The notes under the pieces are model-generated. The model ran no database searches. It was not told the DNA's origin and was given only the letters and a program-made list of their open reading frames with translations. A stretch of 64,000 bases of DNA from SZAS-103 sp036496805 (GTDB taxonomy: Bacteria > Pseudomonadota > Gammaproteobacteria > Xanthomonadales > Xanthomonadaceae), in NCBI GenBank assembly GCA_036496805.1, contig DASXKN010000029.1:62001-126000 (forward strand), written 5' to 3'. A program made the position numbers and the translations under genes. Below, in pieces: positions 16,730 to 25,336 of this stretch (its first letter is position 1; every line of letters begins with the position of its first letter).

Positions 16730-19700
16730 CTAGGCCGCGGGCGGCTGCGCCTGGTTCTTCGCGGCGTCCCAGACGCGCACGAGGTTGCGGCCGTCGTGCT
16801 TGGCCTGGTAGAGCGCCATGTCGGCGTCGCGCATCAGGCGGCGGGTGTCGTCGAGGGTGCGGACCGTCGTGCAGGCGACGCCGGCGCTGATCGCCACCCG
16901 GCGGACTTCGCTGGTGCCGGGAACGGTGATGTCGCTGGCCGCCGCGGTGGCGCGGAAGAATTCGGCGATCCGTGCGGCCGATGCGCAATCGAGGCCATGC
17001 AACAGGCAGGCGAATTCCTCGCCGCCGTAGCGGGCCACCAGCGCGCCTTCGGGAGCGCAATGGCGCAGCGAGTCGGCGACCACGCGCAGCGCCTCGTCGC
17101 CCGCGGGATGGCCCCAGGTGTCGTTGAAGTCCTTGAAGTGGTCGACGTCGACGAAGATGAGCGCGGTCGGCTTGTCGGAGCCGCCGTCCCCGGACAGGCG
17201 ATCGAGCCGCTCGAGCAGGCGGCGGCGGTTGGCAAGGCCGGTGAGCGCGTCGTTGTACGACAGCTCCATCAGGCGTGCGTTGGCGGCGTTGAGTTCGGCG
17301 GTGCGTTCGGCCACGCGCGCCTCCAGCTCCCGGCGTTGCGCGCGCAGGTGGCGCGTGCGCAGCAGCGCGGTGCCATATCCGAGCAGGAGCAGGGTGAGCA
17401 CGCCGGCGAGGGCGGCCCAGCGTTCCTGCCACCAGTGCGCCTCGACCACGATGGGCAGTTCGACCGGGCGGCTGATGTTGCCGGCGTAGTCGCGTCCTTC
17501 CACCCGCAGCCGGTACTCGCCCGGCGGCAGCGCATTGAAACTGCGCGAAGCCTGCGCCGTCCAGTCGACCGGGGCCGATTCGTAGCCCACGAGCTGCGTG
17601 CGGTAGCGCGACTCGTCCTCGCGGTTCCACGACAGCAGCGAAAAGTCGATTTCGACATCGCGCGCGCCCGCGCTCACCCGCAGCGGCCGTTGCCCGACAT
17701 CGCGGCCGTCGATCCGGGTGCCGGTGAATCGCAGCGGCTTGGGCTGGGCGTCGCGTGTCTCGGTGTGCGGGTCGTACACCGTCAGGCCGCCGAGGGTGCC
17801 GGTCCAGTAGCGGTCGTGGCTGTCGATGAAATGCGCGTTGCCGTTGCACTCGTCGTGGACCATGCCGTCCGCGCGCGTGAAGACGCGGGAACGGTAGCCT
17901 CCCGCGACGGGGACGAGCTGCTGCACGCCATTGTTGGTGCAGATGTAGATGCGGCCGGTCGAATCGCGCGATGCGCCATAAGCGCTGGGGTCGGGCGCGG
18001 GCGGCAGGTCGTCGGGCAGCAGTTTCGGATGCGCGGGGTCGCTGACGTCCATGCGCTGGATGCCGGCGCTGGAGCTGCCCATCCACAGGACCGGGTGGCC
18101 TTGAGCATCGTCGATGCGGTTGAGCTCGAGGAGATCGAGGTCGGGCAGCCCGGCCTCGTGGCCGAACAAGTCCCATTGCGCGCCGTCGAAGCGCGCCAGT
18201 CCGCGGTTGGTGCTGGCCCACAGCCATCTCCGGCCTGCGCCATCGACCTGTTCGAGGAGGCCGAACGCGCGCCATTGTCCGCTCACGCCGGGCAGCTGGA
18301 CGTCACTCCAGGCGCCGTCGCGACGCACGTGCAGGCCGGACTGGCGGGTGGCGATCCACAGTTCGTCGTGGCCGTCGACGCGGCGTTCGAGTACACGCAA
18401 CACGGCTTCGCCGGGTTGCAGGGGCCAGGGCACGGGAACGCGTTCGAACACGGGTCCGTGCGGGCCGTCCCGCTCGTGCACCAGGCCGCCGTCGCCCATT
18501 CCGATCCAGTGGCCGTCGTGGCCGTCGATCCCCGCAGGCGCGATCATGCGCACGCTCGCCGACGGCAGCGAACCATCGGCCTGGGTGAAGGTCCGCCACT
18601 GGCCGTGTTCGTAGAGGGCGATGCCGTCGTCGGTTGCGCCCACCCACAGGCGTTCGTCGCCGGCGGCGTCGGGCTCGACCAGCACGGCGAACACGCCGGT
18701 GGCGCGCGAGCCCCGCAGGGAAGCGGTGCTCCACGCGTTGGCGTCGAGCACGGTCCGCGCGACGCCGCCTTCAGTGGCCAGCCAGATCACGTCGTTGCCG
18801 CTCGGACTGCGCCAGGCGTTGAGGCCGCGCACGACGTCCGACGGCAAGCCGTGGCGGCGGTCGAATACCTGCACGTGGTCGTCGTGCAGGCGGATGAGGC
18901 CGGAACGCGAAGACACCCAGATCGCGCGATCGTCTCCCGGCAGCGGGGTGGCGGCGATGTCGTAGATGTTGGTGGTGGGCAATCCGCCGTCGGTCGCGCT
19001 CCAGCGCCGCGGGCCATCGTCGCCGAGGCGCCACAGTCCCACGCCGAACACCGACACCCACAGCTCCTCGTGGCCGTGGTAGGTCGTTTTCAGCAGGTAT
19101 TCGATCTGCGAGCTGTCGAGCTGCTGGGCGTGCCACTGCTTCCAGCCGCGCGTGCCTTCGTCGCGATACCACAGGCCCTCGGTGCCGGTGCCCACCCACT
19201 GCCGGCGATGGCCCTCGAGCGATGTGGTCTGCGCCATCGCCAGCAGCGAGGTGTGGGGCAAACTGGCGTTGTCCGGATCGAGCTGCCAGCGGCCCTCGCG
19301 GCGGGACATCAGGCCCTGGTCCCAGGTCAGCGCCCACAAGGTGGTGGCGCCCCGCGCGTCCGAGGTCTCGGCAAAGCGCCGGACCTGGTTCGATGGCAGG
19401 CCGGTGCCGCGGTTCTCGACGTGCCAGTGCGCGCCATCGTAGCGGGCGATGCCGTCGCCACGAAAACCGGCCCACAGGCTGCCGTCGCGATCGATCCATA
19501 GCGTGTCGACCGAATGCGACATGCCCGGATCGCCGGAGGCGACCCAGTGGCGGCCGTCGTAGCGGTAGATGCCCGCGGGCGAAGCGGCCCAGACGTAGCC
19601 TTCGTGGTCCGTCCGCACGTCGACGATGACCGCATTCGGCAGGCCGTCGCGCGAGGAGAAGCTGGTGAATGAAGGCGCGCCGAGATCGTGCAGGTCGAGC

Positions 19701-19783
19701 GGCCGTGCCGCCGCGGGCGTCCACGCCGTCATCGCTGCTGCCAGGAGCAACAGCCATGCGAATACCGCGCGCGAGCAGGACAT
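16730..19783 (-). CDS. Periplasmic two-component-type propeller / Y_Y_Y / GGDEF diguanylate cyclase
   Basis: The 1017-residue product is a sensor that would make cyclic di-GMP in response to a periplasmic signal. Order: signal peptide (about 1-31, AWLLLLAAAMTAWTPAAARP); many two-component regulator propeller repeats (GLPNAVIVDVRTDHEGYVWAAS and similar, about 45-690); Y_Y_Y domain (about 700-780); one membrane helix (about 788-810); a short coiled coil; C-terminal GGDEF domain (about 850-1005). The signature is GGEEF (residues 920-924), an active-type variant. The RxxD inhibitory-site position reads P-E-G-A, so product inhibition is probably missing. The start is uncertain between 19783 (chosen, at the signal peptide) and 19813. 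A two-codon ATG-TCC-TGA reading frame overlaps the chosen ATG. Confidence 0.9.
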   Translation of the reverse strand: MSCSRAVFAWLLLLAAAMTAWTPAAARPLDLHDLGAPSFTSFSSRDGLPNAVIVDVRTDHEGYVWAASPAGIYRYDGRHWVASGDPGMSHSVDTLWIDRDGSLWAGFRGDGIARYDGAHWHVENRGTGLPSNQVRRFAETSDARGATTLWALTWDQGLMSRREGRWQLDPDNASLPHTSLLAMAQTTSLEGHRRQWVGTGTEGLWYRDEGTRGWKQWHAQQLDSSQIEYLLKTTYHGHEELWVSVFGVGLWRLGDDGPRRWSATDGGLPTTNIYDIAATPLPGDDRAIWVSSRSGLIRLHDDHVQVFDRRHGLPSDVVRGLNAWRSPSGNDVIWLATEGGVARTVLDANAWSTASLRGSRATGVFAVLVEPDAAGDERLWVGATDDGIALYEHGQWRTFTQADGSLPSASVRMIAPAGIDGHDGHWIGMGDGGLVHERDGPHGPVFERVPVPWPLQPGEAVLRVLERRVDGHDELWIATRQSGLHVRRDGAWSDVQLPGVSGQWRAFGLLEQVDGAGRRWLWASTNRGLARFDGAQWDLFGHEAGLPDLDLLELNRIDDAQGHPVLWMGSSSAGIQRMDVSDPAHPKLLPDDLPPAPDPSAYGASRDSTGRIYICTNNGVQQLVPVAGGYRSRVFTRADGMVHDECNGNAHFIDSHDRYWTGTLGGLTVYDPHTETRDAQPKPLRFTGTRIDGRDVGQRPLRVSAGARDVEIDFSLLSWNREDESRYRTQLVGYESAPVDWTAQASRSFNALPPGEYRLRVEGRDYAGNISRPVELPIVVEAHWWQERWAALAGVLTLLLLGYGTALLRTRHLRAQRRELEARVAERTAELNAANARLMELSYNDALTGLANRRRLLERLDRLSGDGGSDKPTALIFVDVDHFKDFNDTWGHPAGDEALRVVADSLRHCAPEGALVARYGGEEFACLLHGLDCASAARIAEFFRATAAASDITVPGTSEVRRVAISAGVACTTVRTLDDTRRLMRDADMALYQAKHDGRNLVRVWDAAKNQAQPPAA

Positions 19784-19860
19784 CAGGACATGGCGCCTTC
19801 TTCCTCCTGCCATGAAGTATGCCGCAACCGGCGATGGAAACTGAGCCGCGCGGCGGATAA

Positions 19861-19983
19861 CGGGAAGCGGCGATCCACCGGCTGCCCCTGGCGGTCCTGA
19901 TAGGATGGCGCCGCATCTTCGCGCGGAAAGAATTCCGCTTCGCCGGCCCGGACGGCCACTGCATCGAGGCAGCGCAGCCTTGA
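19861..19983 (+). pseudogene. Possible C-terminal remnant of a VOC/glyoxalase-family gene
   Basis: In the otherwise gene-free divergent spacer, one frame ends in EFRFAGPDGHCIEAAQP and a TGA at 19981-19983. This resembles the C-terminal metal-site region of VOC proteins (DPDG..IE). The frame is open for only 40 codons, has no start codon or ribosome-binding site, and lies directly before an intact VOC gene. It may be a decayed duplicate; it could also be chance. Confidence 0.3.
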
Positions 19984-20017
19984 CGCAGGATGCCGTTGCC
20001 GGGCGATGGAACGAGCC

Positions 20018-20416
20018 ATGACTTCGACCCCCACCGCCGCCGTCCTGACCATCGTCTACGCGAAAGACATCGCCCGCGTCGCCGCGTTCTACCGCGGAAC
20101 GCTGTCGTTGCCCGTGCTCGAAGAGGAAGCAGGCTTCATCGTCCTGGGTCGCGACGGGCTCGAGATCGCGATCGTGCGCATGTCCGCGGACGCGGCGGCC
20201 CGCAACGAAATCGCCTCGCCGCCGCGCCGGCGCGAACAGACGCCGATCAAGCCGTCCTTCCTCGTCGACGACTTCGAACGCGTCCGCGCCGAGGCGATCG
20301 CCGCGGGCGGCGATGCGAAGCCGCTTGCCGCGGCCTGGAGCTGGCGCGGCCAGCTGCACCTGGACGGCCACGATCCGGAGGGCAACGTGGTGCAGTTCCG
20401 GCGGCGCGAGGGGTAG
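20018..20416 (+). CDS. VOC (glyoxalase/bleomycin-resistance) superfamily protein
   Basis: The product is a 132-residue single-domain VOC protein. TIVYAKDIARVAAFYRGTLSLPVLEEE is the usual N-terminal beta-alpha-beta unit. HLDGHDPEGNVVQFRRREG is the C-terminal unit, with the acidic residue position replaced by Gln (NVVQF where many members have IE). Members include lyases, isomerases and antibiotic-binding proteins, so no substrate can be assigned. The ATG at 20018 (MTSTPTAAV) is preferred; an in-frame ATG at 20006 is possible. It is divergent from the diguanylate cyclase. Confidence 0.75.
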   Translation: MTSTPTAAVLTIVYAKDIARVAAFYRGTLSLPVLEEEAGFIVLGRDGLEIAIVRMSADAAARNEIASPPRRREQTPIKPSFLVDDFERVRAEAIAAGGDAKPLAAAWSWRGQLHLDGHDPEGNVVQFRRREG

Positions 20417-20496
20417 CCGACGCCGGGCTCACGTCGCCTTGCGATCAGCCCGGTGCGGCCCCAGATCCATGCCTGCCAATCCCGTCACGGATAGCG

Positions 20497-20502
20497 GATA
20501 AT
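20497..20502 (+). promoter_or_regulatory. Probable -10 box of map, giving a very short or absent leader
   Basis: GATAAT lies only nine bases before the map ATG (20512). A weak CTGCCA -35 candidate sits 18 bases upstream. If used, transcription would start at or within a few bases of the start codon, and no ribosome-binding site is seen, so the mRNA may be leaderless. Confidence 0.4.
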
Positions 20503-20511
20503 CGCGCTCCC

Positions 20512-21288
20512 ATGCCCGTCACCATCAAATCCGCCGACGAAATCGCGAAGATGCGCGTGGCCGGAAGGCTCGCGGCCGAAGTGCTGCAGATCGTCGCCCC
20601 GCACGTGAAAGCCGGCGTCAGTACCGCCGAGCTCGACCGCATCTGCCACGACCACATCGTCGACGTGCAGCACGCGATCCCGGCGAACGTCGGCTATCGC
20701 GGCTTCCCCGCGACCGTGTGCACCTCGGTCAACAACGTGATCTGCCACGGCATCCCGAGCGAGGCGAAGATCCTGCGCGACGGCGACATCATCAACATCG
20801 ACGTGACCGTCATCAAGGACGGCCTGCACGGCGACACCAGCCGCATGTACCTGGTCGGCGAGCCGCCGGTGATGGCGAAGCGGCTGGTGGACGTGACCCG
20901 CGAGGCGATGTTCCGCGGCATCCGCACGGTCAGGCCGGGCGCGACGCTCGGCGATGTCGGCCATGCGATCCAGAGCTACGTCGAGGCCGAGCGTTTCTCG
21001 GTGGTGCGCGAGTACTGCGGCCACGGCATCGGCCGCATCTACCACGAAGACCCGCAGGTGCTGCACTACGGCAGGCCCGGCGACGGCCTGGTGCTGCAGA
21101 AGAACATGACCTTCACGATCGAGCCGATGGTCAACGCAGGCGCACGCCACACGCGCCTGATGCCCGATGGCTGGACCGTTGTCACCAAGGACCGTTCGCT
21201 CTCCGCGCAGTGGGAGCACACCGTGCTGGTCACCGACGACGGCGTGGACGTGCTGACCCGCGTGCCCGGCGACGACAACGTCCTCTGA
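20512..21288 (+). CDS. map: Type I methionine aminopeptidase
   Basis: MetAP removes N-terminal Met from nascent proteins. The 258-residue product has the pita-bread fold motifs in order: VGYRGFPATVCTSVNNVICHGIP; GDIINIDVTVIKDGLHGDTSRMY with two metal-binding Asp residues; EYCGHGIGRIYHEDPQV with the ligand His; FTIEPMV with Glu; and QWEHTVLV with the last Glu. Size matches E. coli MAP (264). I chose the ATG at 20512 because the upstream continuation of the frame belongs to the VOC gene in another frame. glnD follows after 10 bases, as in many gammaproteobacteria. Confidence 0.97.
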   Translation: MPVTIKSADEIAKMRVAGRLAAEVLQIVAPHVKAGVSTAELDRICHDHIVDVQHAIPANVGYRGFPATVCTSVNNVICHGIPSEAKILRDGDIINIDVTVIKDGLHGDTSRMYLVGEPPVMAKRLVDVTREAMFRGIRTVRPGATLGDVGHAIQSYVEAERFSVVREYCGHGIGRIYHEDPQVLHYGRPGDGLVLQKNMTFTIEPMVNAGARHTRLMPDGWTVVTKDRSLSAQWEHTVLVTDDGVDVLTRVPGDDNVL

Positions 21289-21298
21289 CCACGCATCC

Positions 21299-23926
21299 GT
21301 GAACGCGCCGTCGCCCGCGTCGTCCGAGCCGGTGGAAGCCGCGCTCGACGATGCGGCCTGGACGCAGGACGCGCGCAGGCGGCTGGCGGCGGGGCAGGGC
21401 GAACGCGCCGCGCGATTCGATGGCGGCGAGGCGGTCGAGGCACTGCTGGTCGCGCGCTCGCGCGATGTCGACGCGATCGTGCTCGAGGCATGGTTGCGCG
21501 CCTGCGAAGGGCCGGCGGGCCTGCACCTGTTCGCCACCGGCGGCTACGCGCGTCGCGAGATGTTCCCGCATTCGGACATCGACCTGCTGGTGCTCGCCGA
21601 TCGCGCGCCGGACGAAGCGCAACAGGCGGCGTTGTCGCGCTTCTTCGCCCTGCTCTGGGACGCCGGCCTGAAGACCGGCCATGCGGTGCGCACGCCTGGC
21701 GAATGCACGCAGGCCACGGCCGGCGAGATCACCGTGCTCACCGCGATGATGGAGGCGCGCCTGCTGCGCGGCGATCCCGCCGCCATCGAGGCCCTGCGCG
21801 AAGCGATCGCGCCGTCGCAGGTGTGGCCGGCCGCGGCATACTTCGCCGGCAAGCGCGACGAGCAGCGCCAGCGCCACGCGCGCTTCAACGACACCGCCAA
21901 CAACCTCGAACCGAACATCAAGGATGGCCCCGGCGGACTGCGCGACCTGCAGACCCTGCGCTGGATGGCGCAGCGCGTCCTCGGCGCGCGCGACCTCGCC
22001 GCACTGGTTCCGCTGGGCCAGCTCGGCAGCGACGAGAACGCGGCGCTGGAGCGCGAATGGCGGGCGCATGCGCGCATCCGCTTCGCGCTGCACCTGGTTG
22101 CCGGCCGTCCGGAAGAACGCCTGCTGTTCGATCACCAGCGGACGCTGGCCGCGCGCCTGGGCTACGTCGACGAGCGCAGGGATAACCTCGCCGTCGAACA
22201 GTTGATGCAGGGTTTTTTCCGCAGCGCCGCGGTGGTGCTGCGGATCAACGAGCGGCTGCTGCAGCGCTTCGAGGAACAACTCGAAGGCAGCGTGGCGCCA
22301 GTGGAACTCGGATCGGTTGCATGCGAGCAGGGTTTCGTCTCGCTGCGCGGCTACCTGGCCTTTGCCGATGCCGGCGCGCCGGACGCGATGCAATGCCTGC
22401 GATTGTTCGCAGCGTGGGCGGCGTACCCGGAACTGCGCGGATTGCATTCCGAATCCGCGCGACGGCTCGCCGAGGCGCTCCCGCAGTTCCCGTCCTACGT
22501 CGATGCGACGCCGGAACTGCGCGCGCAGTTCATGGCGCTGCTGCGCCGCCGCGATGCGGTGACGACGCTGACGCGCATGGCGCGACTGGGCGTGCTCGCG
22601 CGCTATTTGCCCGGCTTCGGCCAGGTATCCGGACGCATGCAGTACGACCTGTTCCATGTCTTCACCGTGGACCAGCACACGCTCACCGTGCTGCGCCACA
22701 TGGACGGCTTCGCGACCGGCGCCGAGGCCGACCGCTTCACGCAGGCGCACCAGGTCTGGCCGCGCCTGCGCAAGCCCGAACTGCTGCTGCTCGCGGGGCT
22801 GTTCCACGACATAGCCAAGGGTCGCGGCGGCGACCATTCCGAACTCGGCGCGGTCGATGCGTGCGAGTTCTGCGCGGCGCACGGCCTGCCGGAAGCCGAC
22901 ACCGACCTGATCGCCTGGCTGGTGCGCGAGCACCTGGCGATGTCGGTGACTGGCCAGAAGCAGGACATCGCCGATCCCGACGTCATCAATCGTTTCGCCG
23001 TGCGCATGGCCGACCGCGAACGGCTCGACTACCTCTACCTGCTGACCTGCGCCGACATCGCCGGCACCAGTCCGAAGCTGTGGAATGCGTGGAAGGACCG
23101 CCTGTTCGCCGATCTCTACGCGGCCACGCGTTTCGCCCTGCGGCGCGGGCTCGAGCATCCGGTGCACGCCGCGGAACGCATCGCCGAAGTGCGGGTGGAG
23201 GCGCTGGCGCTGCTGCACTACGAAGGCATCGCCGATGCCGCGATCGAGCAGGTCTGGCGGTCGCTGCCGGACGAAGTGTTCCTGCGCTACCGCGCCTCGC
23301 AGATCGCATGGCAGACGGCGGCGATCGTGGCCCAGCGCGAACGCGGCGACGACCTGGTCGCGGTGCGCGGGATCGGCGACTCGGGACTGCTGGAAGTGTT
23401 CGTGCACGCGCGCGACCGCGACGGCCTGTTCGCCGCGGCGGTCGCCACGCTCGATCGCCTCGGCCTGGGCGTGCTCGAAGCGCGCGCGCTGGCCACCCGC
23501 GACGGCCGCGTCTTCGACAGCTTCCAGGTACTGCCGGCGCAGCCCGAGCGCGCGCCGGCGCACACCGATGTCGCGAAAGCCCTGCGCACGGCCTTGCAGC
23601 GGCCCGACAAGGTGCGCCCCACGCGCCGCGCGCTGCCGCGCACGCTGCGTCATTTCGCGATCGCGCCGAAGGTTGAATTCGCCGAGGCTGGCGGCCTGAC
23701 GCGCATGACCCTCGTTGCCGGAGATCGTCCCGGCCTGCTCGCCGGCATCGCCCAGGTGCTGCGCGACGCGCGCCTGCGCGTGCATGATGCGCGCATCGCG
23801 ACCTTCGGCGAACGCGCGGAAGATTTCTTCGTGCTCAGCGACGCCGGCGATCGCGCACTCGACGACACCACCCGACAGACCCTGCGCGAGGCCCTGGTCG
23901 CGCGCATCGACGGAGACATTGCTTGA
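21299..23926 (+). CDS. glnD: Bifunctional uridylyltransferase/uridylyl-removing enzyme GlnD
   Basis: GlnD senses glutamine and adds or removes UMP on the PII proteins GlnB/GlnK, setting glutamine synthetase activity and NtrC signalling. The 875-residue product (E. coli 890) starts with GTG. The nucleotidyltransferase site is GGYARREMFPHSDIDLLVL, with G81-G82 and catalytic D93 and D95. The HD (UMP-removing) domain shows LFHDIAKGRGGDHSELG, with H503-D504. Two C-terminal ACT domains (about 690-875) bind glutamine: VFVHARDRDGLFAA-type and LVAGDRPGLLAGIAQVL segments. It overlaps dapD by three bases. No PII gene is in the window. Confidence 0.97.
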   Translation: MNAPSPASSEPVEAALDDAAWTQDARRRLAAGQGERAARFDGGEAVEALLVARSRDVDAIVLEAWLRACEGPAGLHLFATGGYARREMFPHSDIDLLVLADRAPDEAQQAALSRFFALLWDAGLKTGHAVRTPGECTQATAGEITVLTAMMEARLLRGDPAAIEALREAIAPSQVWPAAAYFAGKRDEQRQRHARFNDTANNLEPNIKDGPGGLRDLQTLRWMAQRVLGARDLAALVPLGQLGSDENAALEREWRAHARIRFALHLVAGRPEERLLFDHQRTLAARLGYVDERRDNLAVEQLMQGFFRSAAVVLRINERLLQRFEEQLEGSVAPVELGSVACEQGFVSLRGYLAFADAGAPDAMQCLRLFAAWAAYPELRGLHSESARRLAEALPQFPSYVDATPELRAQFMALLRRRDAVTTLTRMARLGVLARYLPGFGQVSGRMQYDLFHVFTVDQHTLTVLRHMDGFATGAEADRFTQAHQVWPRLRKPELLLLAGLFHDIAKGRGGDHSELGAVDACEFCAAHGLPEADTDLIAWLVREHLAMSVTGQKQDIADPDVINRFAVRMADRERLDYLYLLTCADIAGTSPKLWNAWKDRLFADLYAATRFALRRGLEHPVHAAERIAEVRVEALALLHYEGIADAAIEQVWRSLPDEVFLRYRASQIAWQTAAIVAQRERGDDLVAVRGIGDSGLLEVFVHARDRDGLFAAAVATLDRLGLGVLEARALATRDGRVFDSFQVLPAQPERAPAHTDVAKALRTALQRPDKVRPTRRALPRTLRHFAIAPKVEFAEAGGLTRMTLVAGDRPGLLAGIAQVLRDARLRVHDARIATFGERAEDFFVLSDAGDRALDDTTRQTLREALVARIDGDIA

Positions 23927-24750
23927 ACGCATCGCTGCAGCAGTCGATCGACGACGCCTGGGAACGACGTGCCTCACTGGCCGAGGGCGAGATCGACGCG
24001 CTGCGGCCTGCGATCGAGCAGGTCGTCGCCGCGCTGGAAGCCGGCGAGTTGCGCGTGGCCGAGCCGGAAACCGGCGGCTGGCGCGTGAACCAGTGGATCA
24101 AGAAGGCGGTGCTGCTGTATTTCCGGGTCAGCGCGAACGTGGTGCAGGACGCTTCGCCGGCGCCGTTCTGGGACAAGGTGCCGCAGCGCTTCGCCGGTTA
24201 CGACGAGGCGGCCTTCCGCGCGCTCGGCGCGCGCGTGGTGCCGGGCGCGGTCGTGCGCCGCGGCGCGCACGTCGGCCGCGACGTCGTGCTGATGCCGAGC
24301 TTCGTCAATATCGGCGCGCACGTCGGCGCCGGCACGATGGTCGACACCTGGGCGACGGTCGGTTCCTGCGCGCAGATCGGCGCGCGCTGCCACTTGTCCG
24401 GCGGCGCCGGCATCGGGGGCGTGCTCGAACCGTTGCAGGCCGCGCCGACCATCATCGAGGACGACTGCTTCGTCGGTGCGCGTTCGGAAGTCGTGGAGGG
24501 CGTGATCGTCGAGCGCGGCAGCGTGATCGGCATGGGCGTCTTCCTCGGCCAGAGCACGCGCATCTACGACCGCGCGACCAAGACCGTCAGCTACGGCCGC
24601 ATCCCGGCCGGCAGCGTGGTGGTGTCCGGCTCGCTGCCGGCGGCCGACGGCTCGCACTCGCTCTACTGCGCGGTGATCGTCAAGCAGGTTGACGAGAGGA
24701 CGCGCTCGAAGACCTCGGTCAACGAACTGCTGCGCGGCGCGGCGGAATGA
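23923..24750 (+). CDS. dapD: Tetrahydrodipicolinate N-succinyltransferase
   Basis: DapD succinylates tetrahydrodipicolinate in the diaminopimelate/lysine pathway; DapE, a few genes on, removes the succinyl group later. The 275-residue product (E. coli 274) begins at TTG 23923, which overlaps the glnD stop (TTGA). The start is supported because the following IDDAWERRA aligns with the family's N-terminus. The hexapeptide-repeat body contains MPSFVNIGAHVGAGTMVDTWATVGSCAQIG and HLSGGAGIGGVLEPLQA. GARSEVVEGVIVERGSVIGMGVFLGQSTRIYDR comes next. The order map-glnD-dapD is shared with E. coli and relatives. Confidence 0.96.
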   Translation: MNASLQQSIDDAWERRASLAEGEIDALRPAIEQVVAALEAGELRVAEPETGGWRVNQWIKKAVLLYFRVSANVVQDASPAPFWDKVPQRFAGYDEAAFRALGARVVPGAVVRRGAHVGRDVVLMPSFVNIGAHVGAGTMVDTWATVGSCAQIGARCHLSGGAGIGGVLEPLQAAPTIIEDDCFVGARSEVVEGVIVERGSVIGMGVFLGQSTRIYDRATKTVSYGRIPAGSVVVSGSLPAADGSHSLYCAVIVKQVDERTRSKTSVNELLRGAAE

Positions 24751-24773
24751 ACTGATCCCATGAACCCGATCCC

Positions 24774-25238
24774 ATGAATGTCATCTCGACATCGACGTTC
24801 TTCTTCAAGAAGGCGTTCCCGATCCTGTGGGTGGGCATCATCGTGGTCGTCTCCGGATCGGCGGTGGCGGCGGGTGCCTTGAGCAAGGCGCCGTTTTTCC
24901 TGATCGGGCCGGTTTTCATGCTGGTCGTCGGCTATTTCGTCTTCCGCAAGTTCGTGTGGGACCTCGCCGATGAAGTGAAGGATGGCGGCGACTTCCTGGT
25001 CGTGCGCCGCGGCGACATCGAGGACCGCGTGCAGCTCTCGAACGTGATGAACGTGAGCATGACCCAGTTCACCAACCCGCCGCGTCTCACGCTGCGCCTG
25101 CGCACGCCGGGCAAGTTCGGCGACGAAATCGTCTTCATCCCGAAGCTGCCGGCGCTGCGCATCAACCGCTTCGCGCGCAACGAGATCGCCGAGGACCTGA
25201 TCAAGCGCATCGACCGCGCGCGCCAGGAGTCGCGATGA
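24774..25238 (+). CDS. Two-helix membrane protein of unknown function (paralogue 1)
   Basis: I do not recognise this 154-residue protein. It has two hydrophobic helices near the N-terminus (about 15-36 and 39-61) and a soluble, probably cytoplasmic C-terminal part of about 90 residues. The pattern WDLADEVKDGGDFLVVRRG ... LRLRTPGKFGDEIVFIP recurs in the next gene, so the two are tandem paralogues. It overlaps that gene's frame by four bases. It sits between dapD and the YffB/dapE pair but shows no link to lysine synthesis. The C-terminal part has a small-beta-domain look, which is only an impression. Confidence 0.7.
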   Translation: MNVISTSTFFFKKAFPILWVGIIVVVSGSAVAAGALSKAPFFLIGPVFMLVVGYFVFRKFVWDLADEVKDGGDFLVVRRGDIEDRVQLSNVMNVSMTQFTNPPRLTLRLRTPGKFGDEIVFIPKLPALRINRFARNEIAEDLIKRIDRARQESR

Positions 25239-25336
25239 CGCCCGGGCCTGCGGGAACCAGCCGCGATGGCGCGACCGTCGAAGATCCGCGCCATCGCCTG
25301 CCGCGGGCGCCAGCCGTACTTCCAGGTTCCGGCGCG

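Noticed and set aside
16640..19501. 953-codon plus-strand open frame opposite the diguanylate cyclase gene
   Set aside because: Antisense of a gene with recognisable propeller and GGDEF domains; no start signal or family motif.
19784..20371. Upstream extension of the cyclase gene's frame by about 196 codons
   Set aside because: It would run antisense through the VOC gene and put the signal peptide in the middle of the protein.
21230..23977. 915-codon minus-strand open frame opposite glnD
   Set aside because: Antisense shadow of glnD, rich in Arg/His/Gln/Val with no motif.
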